Assembly (NCBI RefSeq): GCF_037392515.1
Contig: NC_090288.1
Span: forward strand, 5,077,501-5,141,500
Length of the DNA: 64,000 nucleotides
Reading direction: 5' to 3'
From: Haliotis asinina
Taxonomy: Eukaryota > Mollusca > Gastropoda > Lepetellida > Haliotidae
The notes under the pieces were generated by a model. The model searched no databases and had not been told where the DNA came from. It worked only from the letters and a program-made list of their open reading frames with translations. Of this stretch, positions 39,233-51,842 are shown one piece after another; positions within the stretch are counted from its first letter, which is position 1, and each line of letters begins with the position of its first letter. Position numbers and translations under genes: made by a program.

Positions 39233-40249
39233 TTTGTCAGTTTTCGGGTTATGTCTTAGGATTTTGATTGATATGTAAGGAAAGCCCAAAGTTTACACAA
39301 TAAATACCCTGGGGATTTCACGGTGATCAGACAAAATAACTCGGCAGGCCAGAGTTGTCTACCCTGTTTTCTAATGTTTTTAGCATTGACTTTAGTCCCA
39401 TATCTGATTTAAGTGGCATTTAGATGCTGGCATGGTGGACAAGAACATCTGCCAGGATGGACAACTTCTCAGTTGCCAAAGATGCAGTGTTTATTGTGTA
39501 GATGCTAACACTGCTGTCAAGCATGATCAGTTTCCTGATAATAGTGTTAGCATCTACACCGAAACGTTGCATCTATTGCATTAAATAACATGTGTTACCC
39601 TGATCATGCACTTCTTGTCCTGGGTGAGGAGACATGCTCTACCATTCCCGGGACGACACACCCGGGCCATCTCAGTCAGGGCTTCTGGGTACAGCTTTGT
39701 GTTGTTGAATCTTGAACCCATCCTGAAACAGTCACACTGTATGTAGTCCAATGAAACATTTCCTGATACAGAGACAGAGAGACTGGGAAGGAGAGAAAAA
39801 GTGAGAAAGAGCAATGGATATTCTTGTGAACAATTTAATGCATGTTAGCAACATAACACTTGACAAGATGCTCAATGACATCACAGAACTATCAAAAACC
39901 TTGCACTAATCATGAAAGGGGATCTCTGAGCCAAATGATTGAATCTGATATTCGAAACTCCTTTCCAACTTTAAACTGAACAAAACCTACATCAGCAATC
40001 AAACAATGTGAAGTGACAGGCCTGAATCATACTTGACAGGACTGAAAAGTTTGAGCATCTTAAAAACATCATACACTGATTTCACGTTGTTTGTAGGTCT
40101 TGATTGATATCTCAAAAGAAATGACATGCTATATCTGAGGCTGGTCTTGGTGAAACTATTATTATCATACCACTCTGGAAGAATCAAAGAAGACAACGTC
40201 AGAAGCTTACGACCCACGCTCTCCGTTATATACTCATCTAGAAAAGTAG
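39233..40249. repeat. Segmental duplication, copy 2 (orphan THUMPD3 exon 8 region)
   Basis: Matches 9522-10538 in the same orientation at about 99% identity, no net indel. Differences seen include cttaggatt/cttagcatt, gactttag/gacttcag, catatctg/catgtctg, catggtgg/catgatgg, gccagg/gcctgg and gagaaaaa/gaggaaaa. Flanks differ completely on both sides. Neither exon 7 nor exon 9 is present near it. Confidence 0.95.
39599..39722 (-). pseudogene. Orphan copy of THUMPD3 exon 8
   Basis: All 124 bases, the ctgtttcag acceptor and the gtaaca donor are unchanged from 9888-10011, so it is an intact but isolated exon about 17 kb upstream of the THUMPD3 start on the same strand. Splicing from a longer upstream transcript is possible in principle; there is no partner exon in view, so it is called a duplicated pseudo-exon. 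Confidence 0.85.
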
Positions 40250-41335
40250 TTGATCAACTAATATTTTATGAACTAGGGCACACTTTCCCAATAAGATCAC
40301 ATTGTTAGGAATCCTGGATTAATTGCAGTGTATATCTACAGGGGAAAGTATAAACATTGTTTTACAAAATATGTATTTGAGACTTCATTGGTATAAGCAA
40401 ATCACAAACATGTATGTGATATTAACATTTTATTCCCTGACAAGACGTTAAGAAACTGTCAACATATATGATCACATGGTTTTGGCTGTTCAAGCAGTGA
40501 TAATGTGCAATTCTATACAAGGCTCAAGTGTGTTAGAAGATGGATTTAGCAGCTCAGACTGCACACTGACGCTCCTATTTGTAAAGTTTCAGAGGTCGAG
40601 GTTGCTGGCTATAAATATTATGGTATTTATGTATGAAAGTAATGTCCTGCCACCATCATGCCAAGTGTGTCATCACAGTCATGTAACTTAAAGAATTCCT
40701 TTGTTGCACTGACTGCCTATCATGGCGTTGCCTGACAACTTTGTCAACTCAGCAACTTCAAGCCCAGCGTGTCTATCCCTGCTCTTCACGATTTTGTGTA
40801 GATGATACGGTATACTGCTTAATTGTCCATACCACTTTCTGGGCTTGTGGTGGTATTGTGTGGATGGTATGCAAAACTGTTTTATTGTGCATATTATGTG
40901 AGCTCACAAAGAGGAAAGTGTGCTGTGGCAGAAGATTCAGTCGTGCTTGATGTCAGACTCACTGTGCTCTCGGTGTATGGTAATTCTGATGAATCAGCTG
41001 GAGTTTTTTTATCAGAAAATTAAAATCAATTCAGCATTAAGTTCTACTTAATAATATCATCTGCAAGTTATTATACTGCAGCTTTTTTTTAATTATAAAT
41101 CAGATGATTATTTCTGTCTCATCCGAAAAAGTTGAGGTGTAATAAAAGATTATTCTGTACTTAGCTGACCTTTTTCGTGTAAATGTATGTGCTGACCTAC
41201 TTATTTCAAACCACTTGAAGAAATTAATAATATCTATTCACATAAATCAATTCTGCTGTTGATAGCATTCCCATTAGCATGTGCAAGAAATATGATTGAC
41301 GTTGCCGTAATATGAGAATATTTATGAATATGAGT
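40250..41335. other. Non-coding stretch
   Basis: No repeat or exon recognised. Short frames at 40476-41023 lack similarity. Confidence 0.4.
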
Positions 41336-41495
41336 TAGTGAGTTTACTTTATGCTGCTTTTACCAATATTCCAACAACAACACTATGTGCGCACCAGAAA
41401 TAGCTTCACATATTGTACCCATGTGGGGAATCAAACCTGGATCTTCAGTGTAATGAGAGACCGCTTTAACCTCTAAGCTACCCAACTGCCCCTTA
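41336..41495 (-). mobile_element. SINE-A copy
   Basis: 'ttatgctgcttttaccaata', 'ttgtacccatgtggggaatc', 'aaacctggatcttcagtgta' and 'ctttaacctctaagctaccc'. Good A and B boxes on the minus strand. Confidence 0.8.
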
Positions 41496-42124
41496 TGAAT
41501 ATAAACATGGAATAATAGACATACATGAGTCATGTTTATTGTCCTTCTCAACACCTATTGTGACATTACACATGATGTCTCATGAGCACAGACACTGTTG
41601 TCAACTGTTTTCTCTTCGGTAATCAGATCATGCTTAAAATACATCAAAATGAGAACGATCGACATTGATTGAATTGTACAAAAGTGATTACTGTGGTAAC
41701 AGATTACAGAACCATTAACCTTCTGGTCATGTTCTGTTGCTGATGCAGATTTGATTGTGGCATATTTCTGCTGATGAGGTGATGTGATGCTTGCTGGGCC
41801 TGTGAAGTTGATCTTGTTTGACCTTATCAAAGTCAAACGGGAGGCTTCTTTGTAGAGAGGCAATACTTGACATTTCCACACTTAGGTTGGCCAGTGTTGT
41901 CACCTTGTGATTTCCACAATATGGTGTAAGGTGTCTTCAGTCAAAAGAAGCCCTGACATTTAGATAGTTTTGTGGCCCTAATTGGTTGGTATTTGACACA
42001 CATGAGGACCTAACATTCTAAATGTCTGTCTAGATGCTTGTAAAGTTTTAAGTATTTCAAGGTAGCAAAAAAAATGTATGTTGTTTTGTGACGAGGAGCA
42101 TTTCTACTTTATCACTATGTGGTT

Positions 42125-42290
42125 GAAGGGTGATGAGGTGGCCTTGTGCCTAAAGCATAAGCTTATCACACCTACAGACTGAATTTGATTTCCCCCCATG
42201 GGTACATTGTGCGAAGCCTATATCTGGCATCCTCCAGTGATACAGCTGGAATGTTACTAGTGGCATAAACCCCAAATCACTCACTCACTG
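42125..42290 (+). mobile_element. SINE-A copy
   Basis: 'ggtggccttgtgcctaaagc', a decayed B box, 'catgggtacattgtgcgaag' and 'acagctggaatgttactagt', ending in (ACTC)n. Confidence 0.75.
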
Positions 42291-42324
42291 TATGGTTGAA
42301 GGGCTTTACTCTACCTGGGGAGCA

Positions 42325-42470
42325 GTGGGGTGGCACAGTGGTTAGAGTAGTAGCTCATTTGGCCAAAGGCTCTGTATCGATTCCCCATATGCATGCTGTG
42401 TAAAGCCCATTTGTGGTGTGATATTGATGGATTAATGATAGAAGTGGCATAAAGCCTTACTCATTTACTA
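42325..42470 (+). mobile_element. SINE-A copy, head to tail with the previous one
   Basis: 'ggtggcacagtggttagagt', 'ctgtatcgattccccatatg', 'gtaaagcccatttgtggtgt' and 'gcataaagccttactcattt'. Together with 42125-42290 it forms a tandem pair about 35 bp apart. Confidence 0.75.
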
Positions 42471-43019
42471 TGCAGAGTTGTGCCCCTTTGCATTACCATG
42501 ATCTGCTGATTCAAAGTTTGAATACTGGAATGAGCTTGATTGTAGTCATCAAGTTTGTATATAGAGCTTTAGCCAGGGATTGCTGTGAGAGAGTACAGCA
42601 TCATCTTGTTTATATTCCATCTTCATTATCATGGCATGCCAAGGTTAAGCACAAATTCCTTCCACATGTTCCTTGAGGTGCTTCACATCCTTTGGTTGGC
42701 TTTTAGTCATAATGAACTGATAATCTTATCCTGAGACTGAAGTTGGGTTATTGAGGGGTATCAGTTTGGCTTTTTTATGAGTGTTATGCTTCACAATATT
42801 GTTTTTGTAATGTGGATAAGCATTGCCCCTGATGGTAGTCGGATGTTAGTGCAAGCTGGGAAGAGTGATCAGCAAGTTTGAGGTGCCTAGCCAGAAAATA
42901 TATGAACTTGATCAGCTGACTCAGTGATCAATAGTCTGAGTTCTTTATCCTTAATTTTTAAGTTAGGTCCAGTTTCCACATTGAGATAGATTGGTTTGGC
43001 CATCGTTGGTGATGAAGAT

Positions 43020-43110
43020 TTTTGGCCATAGGGTGGGTGAGGTTTTCTTCAGTTTCATCACTGTATAAGCAATATCACGCTTGAGACATCAAGAACAGGC
43101 CTCAGACATT
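43020..43110 (-). mobile_element. Very degraded SINE-A tail
   Basis: 'cactgtataagcaatatcac', 'gagacatcaagaacaggcct' and 'cagacatt' follow the order of the SINE-A tail, but identity is low. Confidence 0.35.
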
Positions 43111-44104
43111 CTGGTGCCAGATTTTGTCAAAACTGGAAAGGGTTATGTTGGATTCCCAACCAAATGCCCTTTGCGTTCAAACTCATTTTCTTCAAAATTG
43201 TTATTTTTTTTAAAACTTTTATTTTGTAATACATCAGAGGTATATTAACATTGAATAAATGAAAAATGTGCAGACAAAAATGAAAACTTGTTTTCGTTGC
43301 TCTTCTTATAAGTTAAATACCAGTCCCATCTGGAAAATAATATTATTGAGTTCTGATTAATTTAACAAGAATTGCGAAACATTCAACTTTTTTTTTTTTG
43401 TGAAGATTTCACTGACATTTGTTGGGGACTTAGGGATCAGATGAACCCCTGAACATGTCGAGATGTCAACCACCACGTGCAGATGATTGAGCTTGTTAGT
43501 AACATTTTAATTGTTTTGTTTGATGGAGTTTGCCTCAGACAGTAAGATAACAATCAATATGGATACATTGTACCAGGATAAGGATTCCCACAACGGGGAC
43601 GGCTTCTGATGTTAAGCTACACCATCACTCTTCATGTCAGATTCAGGTTAGGTAATGTTCTCCCAGAGACTACATCTACTAATGATGAATGGCTTCTAAA
43701 TGGCCAAGGACAGTACTACAGGAACATTATTTATACTGAACCTCCAGAATACTTGAAATCCTATGCTTGGCATTAAGGTGAAAACCAGTTCAAAGATGTG
43801 TTTTCATATGGATGTGGATGAGTGGATCTTATGAAAGTTTTTCGATTGTATAGGCTTCCCTCTTTTTGTTTAATCTGAAGTGTAGCAGCTTGCAGTTGCT
43901 TTAGACAATATTTCAGTTATTAGGCAGAGTGCAAGTTTCAAGAGCAATGAAATGACATGGAAATTTTGTCATATCTATCTGCATAGTAATCCAGGTCATC
44001 TGCACAATGCTGTCTGGATTGTTCTGTCTTCAAGTTGTGGAAAATATGGAAATCATTGTCAAATCTGATGATTATGATATGGAGGAGTTCCTAATTCACA
44101 TGGG

Positions 44105-44250
44105 ATGGTGAGGTAGTGTGGTGGTTAATGCATTTGCTCGTCACAGAAGAAGAGGGTTTTGATTACACATAGGGTACAATGTGTAAGGTCCATTTCTGGT
44201 GTCTGTCATCATCATGTTGCTCAAAGTATGCTAAAAGCTGTGTAAAACCA
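44105..44250 (+). mobile_element. SINE-A copy
   Basis: 'ggtgaggtagtgtggtggtt + aatgcatttgctcgtcac', 'gggttttgattacacatagg', 'gtacaatgtgtaaggtccat' and 'ctaaaagctgtgtaaaacca'. Confidence 0.8.
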
Positions 44251-46157
44251 TACTGTCTGTAATTCAGAGTCATCTATTGAAGCCATCGTGTCATCAGATG
44301 TTAGTTCATTGTCAAGGTAGAATATACCAGCAACTTTGTATTGTGACCTTTTGTTGTTTAGCCTTGATCTTTACAAACTGTAGGAGACATGCATGATATT
44401 GGACGTATATACATCTGACCTTTGGTTCCCTGCCACTTGGACTCTTCTTGAATCCCCTAAAACCAAAGATGGTACCCTTGAGGAGGAGATGAAAGACAGG
44501 AGCATCTCTCCCTCAAGCAGAGACCATGTTCTCATGCATGCTTAGAGTTTGTGCTTCCAGTTGGAGATACTTGATGACAGTGAATATCCATTATATGTAT
44601 TTTGTCCATTTTAGTGACCAATGACAAATTATACTGAGTGGTTGTGTATGTTCATATACAGGTACTGCACTGATATACAAAATACCAACAGTTAAGGAAT
44701 ACTTTCCATCCTTAGTTATTAGGCTCAGAACTTTCAGTGATCAGTGTATCCTACCAAGGCAAAGGGAAGCAACTCAGAAATGAACTTTTACCAATGTCAC
44801 ATACCCAACAACATTGTGAGAATGCAGGAAATTGTGACATGAAATCTTACACCATCCTTCTGGAGCTCTTATGTATTACCACACCCAGATAATGCGTAAT
44901 ATTTGTTAAAAGTATGGTTATAAGCCGCTTTGACAGCACTCATAAGAGATGTCCAATATGGTCTTCCCACATCTCACCCGTGAGGGAAATGGAACTTTTG
45001 TGGGGAGTTATTATCATTTAACCAACTTTTTGATACTTATCAATACATTTTGTAACAAAATCAAATCTTGTTAGAACGAATGAACTGGGAAGACCTAATC
45101 ATGCAGCTTAATGGTTCTTCATCCTCTCTTAGGAGCTGTTTAAGTCATCCAGTGTTGCAGAGTTTGACTTTGTTGCAGCCAAGTTACATCTTCAGCCGAC
45201 ATCTTCAAAGAAAGTTTCTTACTTCAGATCTCACTGAAATTGTTTTCATAATTTGTTTTCATAATTGCATTTCCTGAACGTTTTAACCTTCAAATATTGA
45301 CACCAACTTCTGATTTTGTACAGACCTTCAGATTTCATATCGAGGTAGTCAGCTTGTCTGGGATATGTTAGTTTGGTAAATATCAATTGTTTTTACATTT
45401 TTCCAATTACAAATACATCCTTTTGCAGATGTATGGCGACAATTTTTAATTTTTGATTTTAGATTGTTTAGGGCATGATTATAGTACCATGATGAATTCC
45501 ACCTCAGTCTGTGTTGTCTGGATAGAGAACAAAGTCTGGGTTTTTTTAGAACTTAATCTGTTTTCTGTTTTTTTGTATTGAAGTTCTGATAAGATTTTAT
45601 GCTCAGGTTTCCTGTTTGTATTAAAGTCCAAAACTGTTTTTGATCATATAAGTTTTTCCCACATTGAAAACATGTAACTGTGATTACACACTGGTTTCAA
45701 CTTTCTTTGCAACACCAAGTTCAACATGTTATGTCTGAACGGATTACTATGTGATTGGTCAACATGTTTCGTTTGAATGTATCACTTTGTCATTGTCGAG
45801 TTTCAGAGAATTGTATCCTCTCTTTGCCATGATCTTGGCCTGTATGTAGAGTGTATAGAGCTCCTGTTCTGAAAGGTCAGGGTTCCAACCCAGATAAGTA
45901 TATCTGGAGACATGAGAAGATGGCACTTGTTATTGACCTTAATGGTATAAAACACGGGCTTCGAGCCCATATGCTATGTCAGAGTGGGGTATCCATGTTG
46001 AACTGTGGTATGGTGTTTCATTGGATTTGTAATAGATTAGTTCTTGAACAGTACAAGCAGACACATAAACATTCATGCTCACAAGTGCAGGTGCATCATA
46101 AATTCAGTAATCTTGGAACTGAATGTTTAGTTCTCTCCCACCTCACCTCCTTACAAG

Positions 46158-46245
46158 TTGGTGAGTGAGTTAGTATAGTTTTATGCCACTTTTAGCAATA
46201 TTCCAGCAATATCAGGAAGGGAACACCACAAATGTGCTTCACAGC
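46158..46245 (-). mobile_element. SINE-A tail fragment
   Basis: 'ggtgagtgagttagtatagt', 'tttatgccacttttagcaat', 'attccagcaatatcaggaag' and 'gaacaccacaaatgtgcttc'; the head is lost. Confidence 0.75.
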
Positions 46246-46367
46246 ACAAGTTGGTGACTTGGCCAAGTGGTTAATCCTTAGTTCAAGTCGCTTGTTGGTA
46301 CAAAGCATCCAGCCCATATTTGTTGGCCGTTATCTTGTAATGATACTTTAACCATTCACTCTGTCAG

Positions 46368-46457
46368 GACTCCTTTCACAAAGCACATAGGTTTATGAAT
46401 GTTAAAGAATGGGAGTTAAGGTTAACCATACTAAATATTGCTTCGTGAAAGAGACCC
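46368..46457. mobile_element. Short hairpin MITE
   Basis: 'gactcctttcacaaagca' and 'tgcttcgtgaaagagacc' are inverted partners about 90 bp apart, the same layout as the element at 52918-53033. Its right end touches family C copy 2. Confidence 0.6.
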
Positions 46458-46690
46458 AGTATTGGAAGTCAAGAATGAAAGTCAGTTTTACTTTTACACT
46501 CCCAGTAGTCTCTCGTACAGACCCTGAAGCAAATATAACCAAGAAAGCCCATGCACGTCTAGAAAATGTGGCAAGTCTAGATTTCCACAGCTTGAAGAAG
46601 AAAGTCTCAGGGCTCCTTTTTATTTCATTTTAGTTTCTTTCACTATGGACATTTTTCAGTACAGTATGTTCATTTCAGAGACTATTTCCT
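46458..46690 (+). mobile_element. Dispersed repeat family C, copy 2
   Basis: Matches 8562-8770 block by block. It also extends 5' with 'cagtattggaagtcaagaat', which recurs alone at 51818-51842. Confidence 0.7.
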
Positions 46691-48480
46691 TGTCTAGGCT
46701 CCTAGGATCCGTTTTACAAGTGTTCGTTTGGTAATTGTAACTCCCATTCTAAAAGGAAGACTGTCATGCTGTGATCACTTTGTAAAGCTGCCCCCTGGTC
46801 ATGTCTCTGTATATGACAATCATGGTGTATTAACAGATTGTTTTTGTCCATATTCTATCGACACATTTATAGATACTGGCATGAATTAAGTACTCAAAAA
46901 CTTTACAGCTGTTAAGATTACCATGGTAACGATGAAGAAAGAAATGCATTAAATGATCAGTCTGTTTTGTATTAAGCTCTGTGGATGAATTGCAGTATCA
47001 TGCAGTATTTTTTTTATCTGTGCACATTCAGAAGAACTAATTTTGCTGTTAAATGACAGATAGATATCCTAGTGTTGTTGTGAAACTATAGACAGGACAT
47101 AACAAGACACAGCTCACAGCTGAAATGTTTCTATTCCAGGAAAATTTGTAATCAAGAACTGACTCCTAGCTAAGAATAACTTCAAGCATCCCAGAACTCA
47201 TCTTGATTGCAAAAACTGCTTACATACATTAACAGTTGAAGTATTTCTCTACATTTTGAACAATACCCTCTCCAATAAATAGCAGTGTTGACACTACCAG
47301 CTGACAACGACTCATTCTAACGAACAATGATTTTCGATCCCTGTAGATCTGACTCCTGTTAAATTGTGTTTTCCATTACTTCATAATGCAGATACCATGG
47401 CTGACTAAACCTGCCCTTGACTCTAATGCCTTCTGATTGTTATTGCGTGTTCAGAGCAGATCGGATAACATTCCTCAATGTCATTATCATTTTGATTAAA
47501 TGCAATAAATTATTCAATATAAAAATCCCTCAATCTCTGATTGTGAAAATTTGAACCTGTATTGATCTTCACTCATGAGGTCAGGATGTTACACCGCTAT
47601 TGAAATGAAAAGAATGAATGTTGCACTTCAACAGGACTTTGTAATTAATCTATCAATAAAACCCTGCTTTGATAATTATCATGCATATATGGATTTTGGT
47701 ATTATATATTGCATGAAGCGAAGGCAATATTCTTCAAGAACGTTCTGATTGCTATATCACTGGTAATGATGGTAATTACATGGTGACAGGAATGTGGTTT
47801 GACAAAAACAGATGAATCAAGAATTATTGTGTACAATAGTACCGTTGAATGAGCTAGTCAATACACATTAGCTTGAATAATGACAAGGTATTGGAGAATG
47901 GGTGCAAAAAGTACCTTGTATCCTTTCAAAATTGGTTTTATGATGCATTACAATGTTGTTTTATTTGTCCTAACTTGGAAATGCATGAGCACAAACTTGG
48001 TGAACTCCCAATAATAGCAATGTTTCATCCAACAAAATAAAATGCAAAGTGCTCCGGCAACACATCCATAGAGAATCGATACATATTCTTGGTTACAAAA
48101 TATCATACCCATAAATATCTCTTATAATATGACACGAAACAGATTATTAGTGTTGATATAGACAGCTAGACACTTACACTTCAAAGTTGAAAGGTGAAAA
48201 AAATTGATTTTTGTTGTTTTTCTGTGTTGGTGGTTTGTTTTTTGGCAGTAAAAGGCTCAATATTTATAGGTTCAATACTTGAAGGTTGAGTGAGTTCATC
48301 CTCTTCCAGTCTTAGCTATGTGTCCATAAAGTGTGCAGTATGTGTTAAATAGGTGTTTGTAGTGCTGGTACAGCATATGTAATACCTATATTGTAATGAT
48401 AAAAATAATAATCTAATTTTTGCAGTGACAATCCAACTCTATACTGCTCTCTGCATATAGCATGTCCATATAGATCCGTA
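46691..48480. other. Non-coding stretch
   Basis: AT-rich; no repeat family or exon recognised. Confidence 0.4.
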
Positions 48481-48484
48481 CATC

Positions 48485-48680
48485 TGCCTCTCAGGTACCC
48501 ATTTTAAACAGCTTGGTGGACTGAGAGAAGTGTGGAAGAAGTCTGTTGCACAGGGTATGAGTATGAACACAGTATGAGAACCAGGCTAGAAGTTGTTGGT
48601 ATCTCCACTGGGATTCAAACCCAGGCCTTTGGCATGAAAGGCTAGCACGCTAAGCACTATACTACTGTGCTACACAATTA
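48485..48680 (-). mobile_element. Second tRNA-headed SINE type
   Basis: On the minus strand: 'gtagcacagtagtatagtgc + ttagcgtgctagcc' (A-box-like), then 'cctgggtttgaatccc' (good B box), then a body unlike SINE-A containing 'agtccaccaagctgtttaaa'. A relative of its 'caggtacccattt' body end is seen near 13051. Confidence 0.5.
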
Positions 48681-49148
48681 ATGACATCTATGTGTAGTTG
48701 ATCAGTGAAATAAGGAAATTTTGAATTGTCAGGAATTGGATATAATTATTAGTAATTCATCGCTGTGTTTTTGTCACATGCAGTTTATCTATTTATGGCT
48801 TGCATATAAATGTTCATGTAAATGTAGCTTGTTATGAATATTTAAGTATGCTATTGTAATGATGACATTTGTTGCTTGAAAGTTATATTCCGGGAAAAAA
48901 TGCAATATTCACTTCATACACATTGAGCGTGACTTTGGGCTCTTTTCACTCTTGTGATAAGATTGTAAAAGTCAATTTTTGTGAATTATTGCAGAAGAAT
49001 GGCAATAACATTAAACCACCTTGAAGGACTGATAATTAAGCTAATGTATAATCTATATACTCAAGTAAAAGTCAGCCATCTTTTCACTCTGCGTTTGCTC
49101 AAAAGAAAGGAAAATAACTCTATCTTCTTGTAATCCCTGCTTTAGTCC

Positions 49149-49445
49149 GTTTGGCTCAAAAGCGAACCAGTGAATTGCAGTCCAACGCCAGAACTAGTAA
49201 ACATAAAATACTCGATGAAATGCTGATCATAATCAATACATCATACCAACTATGTGAGGGTTTTGCAGAATTTTTGTTTTTGTTTTTTGTTGTTAAAATA
49301 TTGACGCAGTTTGCAGTTTGTTGTGATGGAGTGCAGAGACAGGGACAGCCAGAAAGGGTGAAGATGACACAGCTCAGGTTTATGATTAATAATATGTCGG
49401 CACTTGTGCTTCTCAGTCACCTGGCGGTCTGCTTTTGAGCCAAAC
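49149..49445. mobile_element. MITE with 20-bp terminal inverted repeats, 297 bp
   Basis: The left end gtttggctcaaaagcgaacc and the right end, whose reverse complement is gtttggctcaaaagcagacc, match at 18 of 20 positions. The interior has no recognisable protein. Target duplications were not evident. Confidence 0.75.
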
Positions 49446-49507
49446 AGCCAATCAACACAAGACCGTTGGTTCATGTGGAAGTAAGAACTGAGTTATCTAA
49501 TGCATAG

Positions 49508-49710
49508 ACCAACAGTTAGTCTCTGAAATGAACATATTTTACCGAAAAACGTTCATAGTGAAAAGTGGAAAAAAATAATATCATGAAATGGAGCCCAGAC
49601 TAACAGCTGAAGCTAAGGAAATCTAGACATGCCACATTTTCTAGACTTGCATGGGCTTTCTTGGACGTGTGTACTTCAGGGTCTGTACGACAGACTGTCT
49701 AATGCAAAAC
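49508..49710 (-). mobile_element. Dispersed repeat family C, copy 3
   Basis: Inverted: 'gtctctgaaatgaacatatt', 'gccacattttctagacttgc', 'atgggctttcttgga' and 'cttcagggtctgtacgacag'. Confidence 0.7.
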
Positions 49711-50039
49711 TGTTTTTATCTATCACCAATGATTGATATTTAGAAATTACTACCACAGTCAAAACGATTGTAATACTTCAGTAGGTTGATGTATTATTGC
49801 TCCATTATTAATTCCCTTTCTTTCTTCCTACATTAACGTGTCAGGGTGTAGCTGGAATGCCAGGCACCTCTAAAACCATCTCTTTCACCTAATCAAGGTA
49901 GAACTGAACTGACAAATGACCAACAAATGAATGAGTTCAATAAAACATGTTCAAAATGGCAATGAAGGAAACAGGCCTATTAAAGAAAATGTGAGATTGG
50001 TAGACTGACAACTAGACACAGATATGATATCTAAAAAAA

Positions 50040-50180
50040 AATCTCATAGTTAAAACATACACTATAATGAAGAGGAGCCCTGAGACCTTCATTCTAAGCT
50101 GGAAATCTAGACTGGCCATGTCTTTTAGAAGTGTAAGTTTTCTGGGATATTTTCTTCATGGTCTGTATGACAGATTATGT
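50040..50180 (-). mobile_element. Dispersed repeat family C, copy 4 (diverged)
   Basis: 'gagccctgagaccttcattc', 'ggaaatctagactggccatg' and 'cttcatggtctgtatgacag'. It follows copy 3 by about 330 bp in the same orientation. Confidence 0.6.
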
Positions 50181-50324
50181 GGTTCTATAATATTCAGTAT
50201 TAAGGAGCCAGCATGTATGCTTGTTGCTTCATGTTTTCTGCAGTAGTATTTCATCATGCCTATGTTAGGACCAGAGAATAATGTGACCATTACTGTTTGT
50301 TGTTAGTTCCTTATTTCAAACTCT

Positions 50325-50402
50325 GCCCATTTCTGGTGTCTCCTGCCATGATATTGCTAGAATATTGCTAAAAGCGGGGTAAAACGTAACTTATTCACTA
50401 TT
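50325..50402 (+). mobile_element. SINE-A tail fragment
   Basis: 'gcccatttctggtgtctcct', 'gccatgatattgctagaata' and 'ttgctaaaagcggggtaaaa', among the least diverged tails in the window. Confidence 0.8.
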
Positions 50403-51689
50403 ATAAGCTCTGTGTAATGAATACCGTTTCACATTCTCTCATGATCTAGATGATGTGATAAGTGAAGTTCAGACTGTGGGTCCCCAGGTTCCGGATAAGT
50501 TGTACCAGATCGTCTGAACCGTACCCCCATCCTGCTGATCTGATACAGTATCTCACCACTGCAAGCCTTTCACTTGTGCTGAGAGAACCCTTTGGAGATA
50601 TGCTCAAATGTTTCAAATAATTTTCCTTTTAGTAAGCGACCCTTGGGTTTGTGGACTTGGTTGTTGTCAGTGTGTCTTGTTCCCAGCCTGAGATAAAGTT
50701 ACAACCAAGGACGGTCACATCCCCTGCAACCCAGGCTTATATGTTGAGTAGCTGGACTATTTCAATATTTATTCTATTTGCTGAGCTGCTATCTTGAACA
50801 GAACATGTCTGAGTGTCGCATTTCTGCCGACATCCATAAATTACACCATGCTTGATAGTGAGTAGGGTATCATTACACCTGCACCAAGTGGCGACTGGGC
50901 TTATCTTCCTCAGAGACCTATTGATTCCCTCCTGGTTCTTTACATACAATAATGTGTCTCTCGTCCTGTTGTTCCTAGATTATCTGTCCTCATGTCCTCT
51001 TTAAGTCCCCATTCATGTCCTCATGTAACGCTGTCACTTGTTAATGCATGCTGGGAAACATGTCCCCATCATGTAAGACAAGACTTTTCAATTTGATGTA
51101 AATCTGTAAAAATATGGAACACATGCATTTACTGGGTCGTCCAGTAATGGCAAACAGTGATAGGTGTGATTTTAATATGATCAAAGGGAGAATCTTGGGA
51201 CTCAGTCACAGTGGGCGGGATGGAGAGAAGGAGGGCCTCCCCACCATCTTAGTCTCTGCAGCTGCTGTGATCTACAGGCTGTTTTATGGGAAGTGTGACT
51301 GATGTGGTCTGTTCTGATAGGTTTATGGGATGTTATTAAGTAATTCTCCAAAAACCGTTGGTAAGATGATGTTTCAATTTGCAAGGACCCAGTCAGTGTT
51401 AAAGGCAGCCACTGAAGTCGCTATAGTTCTAATGAAGATTGTAAAATGTCAAAGTGTGTTGATGTAAACTGATTGGCTGAAAATTGTTGGACTAGAGGTC
51501 AGAGAACTTGCAGTACAAATGAGTATTTTTCTAAAAGAATTTTCATATATTATGGCATCATATCAGATCAGCTGATGCATGCAAGTACTTTTCTTATTTG
51601 AAACTTCTGCTCACACTCGTTTCAACAAAAGTCCTAGAGACCTATACTTGTCCTAGCTGACCTATGAAGATTTGGGTCAGAACTGATCT
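50403..51689. other. Non-coding stretch
   Basis: No family or exon recognised; the 62-codon frame at 51114-51302 has no resemblance to a known protein. Confidence 0.4.
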
Positions 51690-51842
51690 TCAGGAACCAT
51701 GCTTGTCATTAGAAGCGACTAACAGGATTGGGTGGTCAGATTCATTGACTTGGTTGACACATGTCAACGCTCATGCTGTTGATCACTGGATTGTCTGGTC
51801 CAGCTGGGTGAAAGAGACACAGTATTGGAAGTCAAGAATGAA
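51690..51842 (-). mobile_element. Repeat family B copy followed by a family C fragment
   Basis: 'gaaccatgcttgtcattaga', 'aggattgggtggtcagattc', 'cttggttgacacatgtcaac' and 'gttgatcactggattgtctg' (family B, inverted), then 'agtattggaagtcaagaatg' (family C 5' part). It looks like a chimeric or nested insertion. Confidence 0.7.

Larger units (their letters stand above)
42471..46155. other. Non-coding stretch apart from the SINE copies listed
   Basis: No exon-like similarity was noticed; the 105-codon frame at 45851-46168 runs into a SINE tail and has no family resemblance. Confidence 0.45.

Noticed and set aside
49151-49438. 95-codon plus-strand frame
   Set aside because: It coincides with the MITE interior and shows no transposase feature.
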